From CF-118 sp035934385 (GTDB lineage: Bacteria > Chloroflexota > Dormibacteria > Dormibacterales > Dormibacteraceae), in the NCBI GenBank assembly GCA_035934385.1, contig DASYXY010000063.1, positions 1 to 54,763 on the forward strand: 54,763 bases of DNA. The letters are read 5' to 3'. The notes beneath the pieces are model-generated. The model saw only the letters and a list, made by a program, of their open reading frames with translations, was not told the origin of the DNA and did not search any database. Of the stretch, positions 1-7,592 are shown in pieces (position 1 is the first letter of the stretch; every line of letters begins with the position of its first letter). A program made the translations under genes and the position numbers.

Positions 1-494
1 ACCTGGTTGCCGGGGATCTGCTTGAGGCGGGCCGGCGGGACGAGGTACTGCTCCGATCCCCCGCGCGTCTGCAGCATCAGCAGGCCAAGGCCCAGCGAGT
101 TGCTGACGGTGCTGGCGCCGATTAGCTGACCCTGCACGAGCTTGGCCTCGGCGCGCCGATCTTTGAGCGCCAGTCGAAAGCCCGGCGCGACAAAGCTTGC
201 GAGCAGCGCGATCGGCATCACCCACGCGATGGCGGCGGCGACGGCGACGGGCCAGCCATACACCGGCCGAAGGACGAAGATCAGGACCCCCATCACGATC
301 ACGCACGCGACCGCGACTCCGACCGCGATGTAACCGAGCCGGATCACGAAGTCCGGCGCGTAGCCCTGCAGCATGCCTCCGGCCTCGACGTACCGCTCGC
401 GCTGCTTGCGGGTGGTCCCTTGCGCCAGCTGGCCGGCAGACGGCGCCTTTGGCTTGACCCGCCGCATCTGGGCGCGGACCTGCTTCTTTCCCAT
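1..494 (-). CDS. Membrane protein of unknown function (3' end outside window)
   Basis: The frame is open from an ATG at 494 to the left edge, giving 164 codons without a stop, so the C-terminus is missing. The N-terminal 45 residues are very basic (K/R-rich). Two hydrophobic segments follow, at about residues 52-75 and 80-104, and then a soluble stretch. The topology suggests a cytoplasmic basic tail and a helical hairpin in the membrane. It starts 5 bases after the DUF488 gene and is probably the last visible gene of the sigma-factor operon. I do not recognise the family. Confidence 0.7.
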   Translation of the reverse strand, partial: MGKKQVRAQMRRVKPKAPSAGQLAQGTTRKQRERYVEAGGMLQGYAPDFVIRLGYIAVGVAVACVIVMGVLIFVLRPVYGWPVAVAAAIAWVMPIALLASFVAPGFRLALKDRRAEAKLVQGQLIGASTVSNSLGLGLLMLQTRGGSEQYLVPPARLKQIPGNQ

Positions 495-499
495 GCCTC

Positions 500-1021
500 T
501 CAAAGCGGGAGTGTATCGGTCCCCGGATAGGTGATGCGCCCTCCTAAGACCACGGCGAACGGCGTCAGGCGGTGGGTGGCCGGCTCGCTCTTGCCCGTGA
601 TGTGGCAGACCTTTACGCCCTGGACCGTCAGCGCGTCGGCGATGAGCGAACGGTGGCAGCGCCACGGCACCGCCTCGGCGCACATGATGGCCGTCGTCTT
701 TTCCGCCGCGAGCACGCGCAGGCGTCCGACGGCGCGCCAGAAGTCCTCGGTCTGCATGTAATCCGCGTAGCCGCGAAACGAGTCGTTGCGCCACGCGCTG
801 TTGACGGAGTCACGTCGCGGCTTCCGAAGGCCGCCAAGCTCGGGCATGTGCAGGTACTCAATATCGCGCTCTGGCAGCGATACCTCCAACGAAGCGCGTG
901 CGAAATGGGGCATGCGCCGCGAGCCCGGCGCGGTGCGCACGTCGACGAGGCGCTTCACTCCGTGAACGTTGAGCAGCTCGACCAGCTCGTCATGCGAGCG
1001 CGTCGAGTGACCGACCGTCAG
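500..1021 (-). CDS. DUF488 family protein, probable CTG start
   Basis: This is a DUF488 protein of about 173 residues. The family signatures are present: VGHSTRS near the N-terminus, VDVRTAPGSRR, and a C-terminal CAEAVPWRCHRSLIA in which the two cysteines and the CHR motif are typical. The biochemical role of the family is not established. The first conventional start is GTG at 958, but it would remove the conserved VGHSTRS block. No ATG, GTG or TTG lies further upstream in frame. A CTG at 1021-1019 overlaps the stop of the preceding gene (CTGA) and restores the full domain, so I chose it. The family call is firm; the start is inferred. Confidence 0.8.
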   Translation of the reverse strand: MTVGHSTRSHDELVELLNVHGVKRLVDVRTAPGSRRMPHFARASLEVSLPERDIEYLHMPELGGLRKPRRDSVNSAWRNDSFRGYADYMQTEDFWRAVGRLRVLAAEKTTAIMCAEAVPWRCHRSLIADALTVQGVKVCHITGKSEPATHRLTPFAVVLGGRITYPGTDTLPL

Positions 1022-2256
1022 GACGCTCGCTGCGTCGGATCCACCAGCGGGACGAGGACTCTCTTCGTGTATGTCTGTCCGTTGTACGTGAACGTGCCGG
1101 AGAAGAGGTAGGCGGGCTCGTAGAAACCCTGGCCGTTTCCAACCGCCAGCACGTAGACCGCTTCGACCTGGTCGAGGTTCACAGTCGGGTTCGGCTGAAT
1201 CGCCTGAGTCGACGCCGGGGCCGATGCCAGCGCGACGCGCACTGCTTGGTCGTTGGAGATAAGGCGGTACGTCGTCGAATCGAGGCTCAGCGGCAGCGGT
1301 CCAGACACTGTTCGCACCTGGCTATTCGTCAGATCGACCTCGATGCCGGAACGGTCCCCGTTCCAGTCGACCGTCACCGCCGGAAGAGTTGACGGGGCCG
1401 CCGTCAACTGGAACTCCCGCGTAAGCAGCACCTGTGCCTGCTGGCCCGACTGCTGGACCTGGCCAATGGTGCCGTCCCAGTTCGGGAACAGCCCGTAGTA
1501 GCTGAGAAAATTCATCGCGATCGTCTGCGGGTCATTGCCGGTGGCCCCGGCCCCGTTCGCACTGGTCAACACGAAATAGGGCTCGCGGGGCAATTCCGGG
1601 ACGGTTCCACCCACGCTCACCATGAGGCCTGGCCCCGAGTAGGTGGCCAGGAAGCCAGGCGCAGCGGCCTGCTTGCTGGTTGCCCCCAACGATGTAACGA
1701 ACGGCCCGATGAAACTCGGGCCGGGCTCGCCATACCTGTACACAAGGCCCAAGGCCGGAAGCTGATCGGGCAGCTGTCCGGTCCAGACAAGGTTCGCCGG
1801 CCCGAAGTAGAGGTTCGACTGGGTGAAGGTGACGCTGTTCGGCCCGGATGCGCTCAGGGCTGACGGGACCCTCTTGTCGACCGCGCCCGGGTGGAGCGCA
1901 GGCGTTGGCAACCTGCCGAACTCGCCGCCCAACGCGAGGTCCGCAGGCGCTTGTGCCACGCCTGCGGAGTAAGTGTTGTGAGAGCCGGACCTCAACGCCG
2001 AGTTCAGGAGGACGCCCCCACCGACGAGCACGACCAGCAGCATCGCAACCGCCCCCAGCGGGATGGCCGGCCGCTCGCGGAAGGGACCGAGCAGCGAGCC
2101 GATCGCGTCGGGCAATCGTGTCCACCACGGCCGCCGCGCCTGCATGCGCAGCCACAGCTCGTCCTCGAACGTGCGGCGCGGGCGCGTCGTCGCGAACGCG
2201 TCGTCCAGCTGGCGCTGGAGCGCTTCCAGCTCGAGATCGTCCTTTTCGTCACTCAA
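1018..2256 (-). CDS. Single-pass membrane protein, probable anti-sigma partner
   Basis: This 412-residue protein begins at a TTG that overlaps the last 8 bases of the upstream ECF sigma gene, so the two are probably translationally coupled. The N-terminal 60 residues are charged and cytoplasmic. One strong membrane segment lies at about residues 64-85. The remaining 320 residues, rich in Gly, Thr, Gln and Pro, are probably outside the membrane. Position and topology fit a sigma-factor regulator. However, the HxxxCxxC zinc motif of ZAS-type anti-sigma factors is absent, so this role is inferred from context. The outer domain was not recognised. Confidence 0.75.
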   Translation of the reverse strand: MSDEKDDLELEALQRQLDDAFATTRPRRTFEDELWLRMQARRPWWTRLPDAIGSLLGPFRERPAIPLGAVAMLLVVLVGGGVLLNSALRSGSHNTYSAGVAQAPADLALGGEFGRLPTPALHPGAVDKRVPSALSASGPNSVTFTQSNLYFGPANLVWTGQLPDQLPALGLVYRYGEPGPSFIGPFVTSLGATSKQAAAPGFLATYSGPGLMVSVGGTVPELPREPYFVLTSANGAGATGNDPQTIAMNFLSYYGLFPNWDGTIGQVQQSGQQAQVLLTREFQLTAAPSTLPAVTVDWNGDRSGIEVDLTNSQVRTVSGPLPLSLDSTTYRLISNDQAVRVALASAPASTQAIQPNPTVNLDQVEAVYVLAVGNGQGFYEPAYLFSGTFTYNGQTYTKRVLVPLVDPTQRAS

Positions 2257-2764
2257 CGGCTTGTTCCTGGCTTGCGACCGCTTCGCGCACCGCCTTGAGA
2301 GCGCGGTGGTACAGCATCTTGGCAGCGTCCTCGCTGCAGCTCATCAGGTGGCCGACCTCTTCGAAGCTGAGCCCGGAATGGCGCAGCGAGATAGCGTCGC
2401 GCTGACGCTCGGGCAGGCGAGCCACATGTGCGAGCAGCGCGCGGTACTGGATGCGCTCCTCCGCCATCGTCGCGGGATCGACCTCGGCCTCTGGCTGGTG
2501 CTCGATGGTCCGCTGCAGTCGGTCGCGCCGACCGCTCGCGCGGAAATGGTCCAGCGTGGCATTGCGCGCGATGCGGAACAGCCACGCGGCGGGCGTGACG
2601 TTGCGCGGCTCGAACCGGTCGTACGCCTGGTAGGCGTTCATGAAGACCTGGGCGGTGATGTCCTCTGCGTCGGCCGAGGTGCCGACCTGGGCGCGGACAT
2701 AGGCGTAGATGCGTCCGAGGTACTCGCGGTAGACGTCTTCGAAAAGCGGACGGTCGGCAGCCAC
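2249..2764 (-). CDS. ECF-family RNA polymerase sigma factor
   Basis: This is a sigma-70 factor of the extracytoplasmic-function type. Region 2 (about residues 8-80) contains the DAEDITAQVF core and the AWLFRIARNATLDHFR segment that contacts the -10 element. Region 4 (about 110-165) contains LPERQRDAISLRHSGLSFEEV, a helix-turn-helix for the -35 element. The frame extends upstream to 2995, but that part reads through the intergenic palindromes and looks non-coding. I therefore chose the GTG at 2764, which gives 171 residues, normal for the family. It heads an operon with a membrane partner, DUF488 and a membrane protein. Confidence 0.88.
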   Translation of the reverse strand: MAADRPLFEDVYREYLGRIYAYVRAQVGTSADAEDITAQVFMNAYQAYDRFEPRNVTPAAWLFRIARNATLDHFRASGRRDRLQRTIEHQPEAEVDPATMAEERIQYRALLAHVARLPERQRDAISLRHSGLSFEEVGHLMSCSEDAAKMLYHRALKAVREAVASQEQAVE

Positions 2765-2919
2765 GGCCGGTTCATCGTATTTGGCAGCACATCGCTTGAG
2801 CCAACGAGCCCGGCATCGTGCATGTAACGCCACCGTCCATCCCTCGAGTGCCGGCACTCGCACTGACATTTCGCGTTCGACCCAGCCCAGTGCCGGCACT
2901 CGGCCAGATGTGCTGCCCC
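2765..2919. other. Intergenic region between ECF sigma gene and GDPD gene
   Basis: These 155 bases contain the two GTGCCGGCAC palindromes described separately and must hold the promoter of the minus-strand sigma operon. I see no convincing -10/-35 pair of the housekeeping type, which would fit autoregulation by an ECF factor. An open frame crosses the region but shows no family similarity. Confidence 0.6.
2845..2902. repeat. 58-bp paired-palindrome element, copy 1
   Basis: The element starts with the 16-mer CGAGTGCCGGCACTCG (2845-2860), a perfect palindrome. A 26-base spacer follows, then the 16-mer CCAGTGCCGGCACTCG (2887-2902), palindromic over its central 12 bases. The palindrome centres are 42 bases apart. 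The same two 16-mers in the same order and orientation, with the same spacing, recur at 21200-21257. Each could be a paired operator, about four helical turns apart, or a tandem hairpin in RNA (CGAGTG/CACTCG with a CCGG loop). Confidence 0.85.
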
Positions 2920-3666
2920 CTAAGAGCGGAGCGCCTGGCCGATCTCCTCGGGCCGGTTGGTGAAAACCGAGTCGGGCTTGCAGTACTTGCACCACGCGAC
3001 TGCAGTGTCGTCGTCAACAGTCCACGTCCCGACCGCGCCGCCGGCCGAGTGCACCTGTTCGATCAACCCGCGGTCCATGGCGCCCCAGTGCGGCGAAAAG
3101 ACGTCCGCCCCCGCCTCTCTCAACATGCGTGCGGGGTCGAGCGGCCGCGCACCTTCGAGGATCCCGAGCTGGAGCCGCGGCTCCATCTCGCGCAGCTTGC
3201 GAATCGCCGGATGGTGAAACGAAACCACGGCGCATTCCTGCACGGCGCCCAGCTGGCGCAGCATGTTCACGAGCTTCTCTTCCAGGCCCTCATAGGTGAT
3301 GGGCAGCTGCTTGATCTCGATCACGAGTCCCACCTTGCCCAGCGCCAGCTCGATCACGTCGTGGAGCAGCGGGATGTGCTCGCCCTCTCCCGCGTCGAGC
3401 TTGCGCAGCTCGGCCGCCGTGTGGTCGCGCACTAGCCCCTGGCCGTTGGTGGTCCGCTCGAGCGTGTGGTCGTGAATGACTACGAGCCTCCCGTCAGACG
3501 AAAGGTGAACGTCGCACTCGATGAGGTCGCAGCCCGCCTGGATGGCCGAGCGAAACGACCGCATCGTGTTCTCAGGATGGTGGGCTGGATTGCCGCGATG
3601 GCCGCCGAGCAGCGGCCTGCCGTCGTCGTGCGCGTTCTCGTAACGCGCTCGAATGCTCTCGCTCAA
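2920..3666 (-). CDS. Glycerophosphodiester phosphodiesterase
   Basis: This enzyme hydrolyses glycerophosphodiesters to glycerol 3-phosphate and an alcohol. The GDPD TIM-barrel signatures are intact. They are GHRGNPAHHPENT at about residues 22-34 (catalytic His with Glu/Asn), IECDVHLSSDGRLVVIHD at about 50-67 (metal-binding Glu/Asp and second catalytic His), and VGLVIEIK further on. The C-terminus has the usual VGTWTVDD strand followed by DSVFTNRPEE. There is no signal peptide, so it is probably cytoplasmic. The length of 248 residues is normal. The gene is transcribed alone and its stop lies 18 bases from the repeat element. Confidence 0.93.
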   Translation of the reverse strand: MSESIRARYENAHDDGRPLLGGHRGNPAHHPENTMRSFRSAIQAGCDLIECDVHLSSDGRLVVIHDHTLERTTNGQGLVRDHTAAELRKLDAGEGEHIPLLHDVIELALGKVGLVIEIKQLPITYEGLEEKLVNMLRQLGAVQECAVVSFHHPAIRKLREMEPRLQLGILEGARPLDPARMLREAGADVFSPHWGAMDRGLIEQVHSAGGAVGTWTVDDDTAVAWCKYCKPDSVFTNRPEEIGQALRS

Positions 3667-3729
3667 CGGGCCCGAGCATAGCGCGCCGGCCGGCGGCGCT
3701 TAATGAGGAAGCGCGCGCGCGACCTTCTC

Positions 3730-3735
3730 TATAGT
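3730..3735 (+). promoter_or_regulatory. -10 hexamer TATAGT, probable leaderless transcript
   Basis: The sequence CTCTATAGTGCA places a near-consensus -10 hexamer seven bases before the ATG at 3743, so transcription would start at or next to the start codon. The same CTCTATAGTGCA string occurs in the same position before the GGDEF gene on the minus strand (34261-34250). This argues against the alternative GTG at 3734, which lies inside the hexamer. Confidence 0.55.
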
Positions 3736-3742
3736 GCACGGC

Positions 3743-5140
3743 ATGGCTTCCCCCGCGACCCGAACCATCGCCGAGCTGCGCGCGTCCGGTCACACGCGCG
3801 AGTCCGTCAAGCAAGAGATGCGCCGCAACCTGCTCGCCCGGCTGCGGTCAGGAGAGCCCCTGCTGGCGGGCATCGTCGGCTACGACGAAACCGTCCTGCC
3901 ACAGCTCTCCAACGCCATCATCTCGGGTCATGACGTGATCATGCTCGGCGAGCGTGGCCAGGCCAAGAGCCGGATCATGCGCTCGCTGGTCAGCCTGCTC
4001 GACGAGCAGGTGCCGGTAATCGCCGGCTGCGAGATCAACGATCACCCCTACGCGCCGATCTGCAAGCGGTGTCGCGACATGGTCGGCGCCGGCGGTGACA
4101 ACGTCGAGGTCGCGTGGCTCCACCGCGATGAGCGATACGGCGAGAAGCTCGCGACGCCCGACATCTCGATCGCGGACCTCATCGGCGAGGTCGACCCGAT
4201 CAAGGTCGCCGAGGGTCGCTACCTGGCCGATGAGCTGACCATCCACTACGGCCTGTTGCCGCGCACCAACCGCGGCATCTTCGGCATCAACGAGCTGCCG
4301 GATCTCGCCGAGCGCATCCAGGTCGGACTGCTGAACATCATGGAAGAGAAGGACGTGCAGATCCGCGGCTACCGCGTGCGGCTGCCGCTCGACCTTTTCG
4401 TCATCGCCAGCGCCAACCCCGAGGACTACACGTCGCGCGGCCGCATCATCACGCCGCTCAAGGACCGCTTCGGGTCGCAGGTGCGCACGCACTACCCGCT
4501 GAGCATCGGCGAAGAGATGCAGATCATGGAGTCCGAGCGCAACCCGGTCCCGGAGGACTTCGAGCTCGTGTTCCCCGGCTTCATGAAGGAGATCGTCGCG
4601 GAGCTGACTCACCTTGCGCGCCGGAGTCCGCACATCTCCCAGTCGTCCGGCGTGTCTGTGCGCATGTCGATTGCCAACTTCGAAAACCTCGCAAGCAACT
4701 CGGTGCGCCGTGCGGCTCGCCTCGGCGAGTCCATCGCCGTGCCGCGCATCACCGATCTCGCGTATCTCACGTCGTCGACCGCCGGCCGCGTCGAGATCGA
4801 AGCGCTCGACGAGGGCAAGGAGGAGCAGGTCCTGTCGAGGCTCGAGCGCGGGGCGGTGAGCGCCGTGTTCAGCCGCTATTTCTCCGCTTCGCATTTCGAC
4901 GGGCTCGTGTCGCGATTCGAGGACGGCACGATGCTTGAGGTCGGCGAGGGCATATCGGCGCGCGCCTACACGCGCGCGATCGGCGAGGTGCCCGAGCTCG
5001 CGACGGCGCTGAAGAAGCTGAACCTACCCGACCGGCCCGAGGTGCGCGCGTCGGTGATCGAGTTCCTGCTCGAGGGACTGCACCTGAACAAGCGCCTGAA
5101 CAAGGACGAGGTGGAGGGGCGCGCCGTCTACCGTAGGTAG
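3743..5140 (+). CDS. AAA+ ATPase, magnesium-chelatase subunit I-like / MoxR-like
   Basis: This 465-residue AAA+ ATPase resembles the ChlI/BchI-type subunit family. The Walker A variant GERGQAKS lies at about residues 69-76, the Walker B region GIFGINELPDL at 178-188, sensor 1 ASANPEDY at 222-229 and the arginine-finger segment SRGRIITPLKDRFG at 231-244. A Cys-containing insert (Cys96, Cys107, Cys110, with CKRC) sits between Walker A and B and might bind metal. Chelatase-type ATPases usually work with a von Willebrand-domain partner that receives the remodelling force; none lies beside it here. It is unlikely to be chlorophyll-specific, because no other pigment genes are nearby. Confidence 0.85.
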   Translation: MASPATRTIAELRASGHTRESVKQEMRRNLLARLRSGEPLLAGIVGYDETVLPQLSNAIISGHDVIMLGERGQAKSRIMRSLVSLLDEQVPVIAGCEINDHPYAPICKRCRDMVGAGGDNVEVAWLHRDERYGEKLATPDISIADLIGEVDPIKVAEGRYLADELTIHYGLLPRTNRGIFGINELPDLAERIQVGLLNIMEEKDVQIRGYRVRLPLDLFVIASANPEDYTSRGRIITPLKDRFGSQVRTHYPLSIGEEMQIMESERNPVPEDFELVFPGFMKEIVAELTHLARRSPHISQSSGVSVRMSIANFENLASNSVRRAARLGESIAVPRITDLAYLTSSTAGRVEIEALDEGKEEQVLSRLERGAVSAVFSRYFSASHFDGLVSRFEDGTMLEVGEGISARAYTRAIGEVPELATALKKLNLPDRPEVRASVIEFLLEGLHLNKRLNKDEVEGRAVYRR

Positions 5141-5150
5141 ACTCGGAGGC

Positions 5151-5351
5151 GTGGAGCAGCAGGCCCAGGTCGCCTGTGACAACTGTGGAGCCCAGCTCGT
5201 GGCGGGGGCCGCGTACTGCGAGCGCTGCGGCGCGCGCACGAGGAAAGCGCGCCGTCTCGTCCGGCTGGCGATCCGGGTCGAGCTCCTCTTTTTCGTGCTC
5301 GTAGTGCTCCTCGTGATCGCATTCACGTGGATCTACGCGGCCCAGAGGTGA
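5151..5351 (+). CDS. Small zinc-ribbon membrane protein
   Basis: This 66-residue protein begins at GTG, 10 bases after the AAA+ gene. The N-terminal half is a zinc ribbon, CDNCG followed by CERCG (C-x2-C-x10-C-x2-C, about residues 9-26). A basic linker (RKARR) leads into one transmembrane helix at about 42-62. It probably sits in the inner membrane with the ribbon in the cytoplasm. Its position suggests it may anchor or regulate the AAA+ ATPase, but this is inference. Confidence 0.8.
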   Translation: MEQQAQVACDNCGAQLVAGAAYCERCGARTRKARRLVRLAIRVELLFFVLVVLLVIAFTWIYAAQR

Positions 5352-5356
5352 CGGCG

Positions 5357-5902
5357 ATGGAACTCCAGGAGGAACTCAGCCCGGCGGACGCCGTGCTGCT
5401 CATGAGCTCGGTGCCGGAGCGGATAAGCGACCTCGTCTACGGCCTCGACGAAGCCCGGCTCCGTTACCGCCACGGACCTGCGTTTCCCACCCTCGGCGGG
5501 CTCATCGCCCACCTGCTGGAGTCGGGCACGCGAGTCGACGCGCTGCTGAGGCGGGCGCACCTGGAGGGCGTCGGTACGGCTGACATCGCGGGCGCCGTCG
5601 ATCCGGTCCATTTGCAGGAGCTCGATCGCCCGCTGCAGGACGCCGTGGACGATTTCGCGCGGGTCAGGCGCCGCACCGTCGACCTGCTGCACGGCTGGGG
5701 CAAGACCGAATGGGAGCGGCTGGTGTCGGATCCGCGCGCCGGCGACGTCACCCTCCTCGACATCTGCCGGAGGGTCTCGCGCCACGAGATGGCTCACATC
5801 GCCCAGATCCGCAACCTGACCGCCCTGCTGCCCGAACCCGAGGACCTTGGTCCGCCGACCGACGGGCGCAGGATCCCGAGCGCCACGCCCGACGCCGGCT
5901 AA
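5357..5902 (+). CDS. DinB-like family protein
   Basis: This 181-residue helical protein has the DinB/YfiT four-helix-bundle pattern. A first helix carries LIAHLLESGTRVDALL and a late helix carries RRVSRHEMAHIAQIRNLTALL, whose histidines match the usual metal site. Members bind a divalent metal and some transfer thiols, but the function of most is unknown. I chose the ATG at 5357 because the earlier in-frame start at 5327 would overlap the zinc-ribbon gene and add residues outside the domain. Confidence 0.8.
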   Translation: MELQEELSPADAVLLMSSVPERISDLVYGLDEARLRYRHGPAFPTLGGLIAHLLESGTRVDALLRRAHLEGVGTADIAGAVDPVHLQELDRPLQDAVDDFARVRRRTVDLLHGWGKTEWERLVSDPRAGDVTLLDICRRVSRHEMAHIAQIRNLTALLPEPEDLGPPTDGRRIPSATPDAG

Positions 5903-5918
5903 GTCCGACAATTCGGTC

Positions 5919-6491
5919 GTGGCGGAGGACTTCACCGAAGAGCAGCCGGCGCCGCCCTCCGAAGGTGGGCCGGCGAAGCCGGGCCGGAGCCGCCGCCGGC
6001 GCAAGTCAGGCAAGGCCGAGGGCCGCGCCAGCCAGTTCTGGATGGTGGTTAGCTCGCCCGACAACTTTCGCAAGACCCGGGAGCATGGCTTCACGATCCA
6101 GGGACTGAAGACACGCCACCGGCGGCGGGTGGAGTCGATGCGGGTTGGCGACCGGCTCCTGTACTACGTCACAGGCCGGGCCAGCTTCGCAGCCACGGTG
6201 ACCATCGCGTCGCCGATGTACGAGGACCACACGCCAATCTGGAAGACGGCACGGCGCGACGAGGACTACCCCTGGCGCGTGCACATCCGCGCAGACGTTC
6301 TGCTCGACGAGGCCGACTGGGTGCCCGCAAAAGAGATCGCGTACCGACTCGACTACGTGCGCAAGTGGCCGCCCGAGCACTGGACGCTCGCGTTCCAGGG
6401 CCACATCCACATGCTCAACCGCAACGACTTCTCGGTCGTCGAGGATGCCATCGCGTCCAACGCGCGACGCCAGAGGCATCTCGCCGGTTAG
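5919..6491 (+). CDS. EVE-domain protein (UPF0310-like)
   Basis: The protein has 190 residues from a GTG 16 bases after the DinB-like gene. An N-terminal disordered stretch rich in Glu, Pro, Arg and Lys is followed by an EVE domain. It starts with FWMVVSSPDNF and continues through GDRLLYYVTGRASFAATVTI and the terminal WPPEHWTLAFQGHIH segment. EVE domains share the PUA-like fold and can bind modified bases in DNA or RNA. The target here is unknown. The alternative start at 5847 lies inside the upstream gene. Confidence 0.87.
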   Translation: MAEDFTEEQPAPPSEGGPAKPGRSRRRRKSGKAEGRASQFWMVVSSPDNFRKTREHGFTIQGLKTRHRRRVESMRVGDRLLYYVTGRASFAATVTIASPMYEDHTPIWKTARRDEDYPWRVHIRADVLLDEADWVPAKEIAYRLDYVRKWPPEHWTLAFQGHIHMLNRNDFSVVEDAIASNARRQRHLAG

Positions 6492-6504
6492 CGGCTCAGC
6501 GCCG

Positions 6505-7011
6505 ATGAAGGTCCTGCGCGAGCTCTACTCATTCCATTTCCGCAGCGAGCGCCGCGAGCGCCTGTTCCTCGCGTCGATCGCGTTTCTGCTGACGTTTGGG
6601 CTGGTGCGTGCGATCACGATCTCGATCCGCGCCGGCGTCGGGCCATTCCACAACGTGAGCGCCGGCGGCACCCACATCCACCACCTGGTCTGGGGAATCT
6701 TGCTGCTGATCGTCGTCGGCTTCGTCTGGCTGCTCGAGATCGGCGTGGGGTCGTCCTGGGTGGCCAGCCTGTCGGCCCTTGTTTTCGGCGTCGGCCTGGC
6801 GCTGACGCTCGACGAGTTCGCGCTCTGGTTGACCCTCACTGACGTCTACTGGGAGCAGCGAGGCCGGATAAGCGTCGACGTGGTGCTCGCGGTCGGCGGC
6901 CTGATGGGGGTCGGCGTCTGGGGCGGGCCGTTCATCACGGAGCTCGCCAAGTTGCCGTTCGTGCGTCACAAACCCCACCCTGACCCTCCCCGCGAGCGGG
7001 GAGGACAGTAG
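6505..7011 (+). CDS. Integral membrane protein of unknown function
   Basis: This 168-residue protein has about four membrane segments: LFLASIAFLLTFGLVRAI, then one after the His-rich GGTHIHHLVWG, then SWVASLSALVFGVGLALTL, and a last one near VVLAVGGLMGVGVWGG. The THIHH motif at the start of the second segment might bind metal. The ATG at 6505 is chosen because the earlier one at 6445 overlaps the EVE gene. The last 13 residues are encoded by a REP-like repeat, so the original C-terminus was probably near FVRHK. Confidence 0.78.
   Translation: MKVLRELYSFHFRSERRERLFLASIAFLLTFGLVRAITISIRAGVGPFHNVSAGGTHIHHLVWGILLLIVVGFVWLLEIGVGSSWVASLSALVFGVGLALTLDEFALWLTLTDVYWEQRGRISVDVVLAVGGLMGVGVWGGPFITELAKLPFVRHKPHPDPPRERGGQ
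6971..7004 (+). repeat. REP-like element, copy R1 (inside CDS 3' end)
   Basis: The conserved head CCCCACCCTGACC is followed by the hairpin CCTCCCCG-CGAG-CGGGGAGG (6985-7004). The same arrangement, a CCYCACCCTRACC-type head followed by a C/G-rich hairpin, is found at 15296-15330 and, inverted, at 17161-17192. This copy is translated as the last residues of the membrane protein. Confidence 0.75.
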
Positions 7012-7040
7012 GGAGGCGGTGTCACAAAAGCCACGCCTCC
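7012..7040 (+). terminator. Possible hairpin terminator or leader hairpin
   Basis: GGAGGCG (7012-7018) pairs with CGCCTCC (7034-7040) across a 15-base loop. It follows the stop of the membrane protein and lies 21 bases before the second sigma gene. There is no run of T after it, so termination would not be of the classical intrinsic type. Confidence 0.35.
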
Positions 7041-7061
7041 GGTGCTTATCGATTGGTGGGC

Positions 7062-7592
7062 ATGAACCTGGAGGCCGCATCTGAACGCAGCAGGCCCGTT
7101 TTGAGCTCCGAGCAGGATTCGTTCGAGGCTCTGTTCAAAGCCGAATACAACCGTGTCGCCGGCATCGCCAACCGCGTCCTGGGCGACACCCAGGAGGCCG
7201 AGGACGTGGCGCAGGAGGTCTTCATCGACTTCCACCGCCTGCACTCGGCCAGGGCCCAGTATGCCGCTGCCTGGCTGTACAGGGCGTCCGCACATACGGC
7301 GCTCAACCGCGTGCGAGGAAGGCGCCGCCGCGAGAGGCGGGAACAAGCGGCCGCCCACGACGAGGCCGGCCAGGCGCTGGACCCGCAGCGCGTCGCCGAG
7401 GCCAACGAGGATCGGCGCCGGCTCCGCGCGGCGCTTGCGCGGCTGCCGCAGAAACCTGCGGCGGTTTTGGTCCTGCGCTCGAGCGGATTGAGCTACGCCG
7501 AGGTCGCCGAGGCGATGGGCGTCAGCACCGGACAGATTGGAACCATGTTGAGACGCGCTGAAGCAGCGCTAAGGAAGGAGGTCAACCCGTGA
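7062..7592 (+). CDS. ECF-family RNA polymerase sigma factor
   Basis: This is an extracytoplasmic-function sigma factor of 176 residues. Region 2 includes FKAEYNRVAGIANRVL, EAEDVAQEVFIDF and AWLYRASAHTALNRVRG. Region 4 includes LARLPQKPAAVLVLRSSGL followed by SYAEVAEAMGVSTGQIGTMLRRA, a clear helix-turn-helix. A TTG at 7053 is an alternative start. The stop overlaps the GTG of the next gene (GTGA), tying synthesis to that of the putative anti-sigma factor. Confidence 0.9.
   Translation: MNLEAASERSRPVLSSEQDSFEALFKAEYNRVAGIANRVLGDTQEAEDVAQEVFIDFHRLHSARAQYAAAWLYRASAHTALNRVRGRRRRERREQAAAHDEAGQALDPQRVAEANEDRRRLRAALARLPQKPAAVLVLRSSGLSYAEVAEAMGVSTGQIGTMLRRAEAALRKEVNP

Noticed and set aside
2765..2995. 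Upstream extension of the first ECF sigma gene to 2995
   Set aside because: It translates the palindromic intergenic DNA; GTG 2764 gives a normal-length sigma factor.
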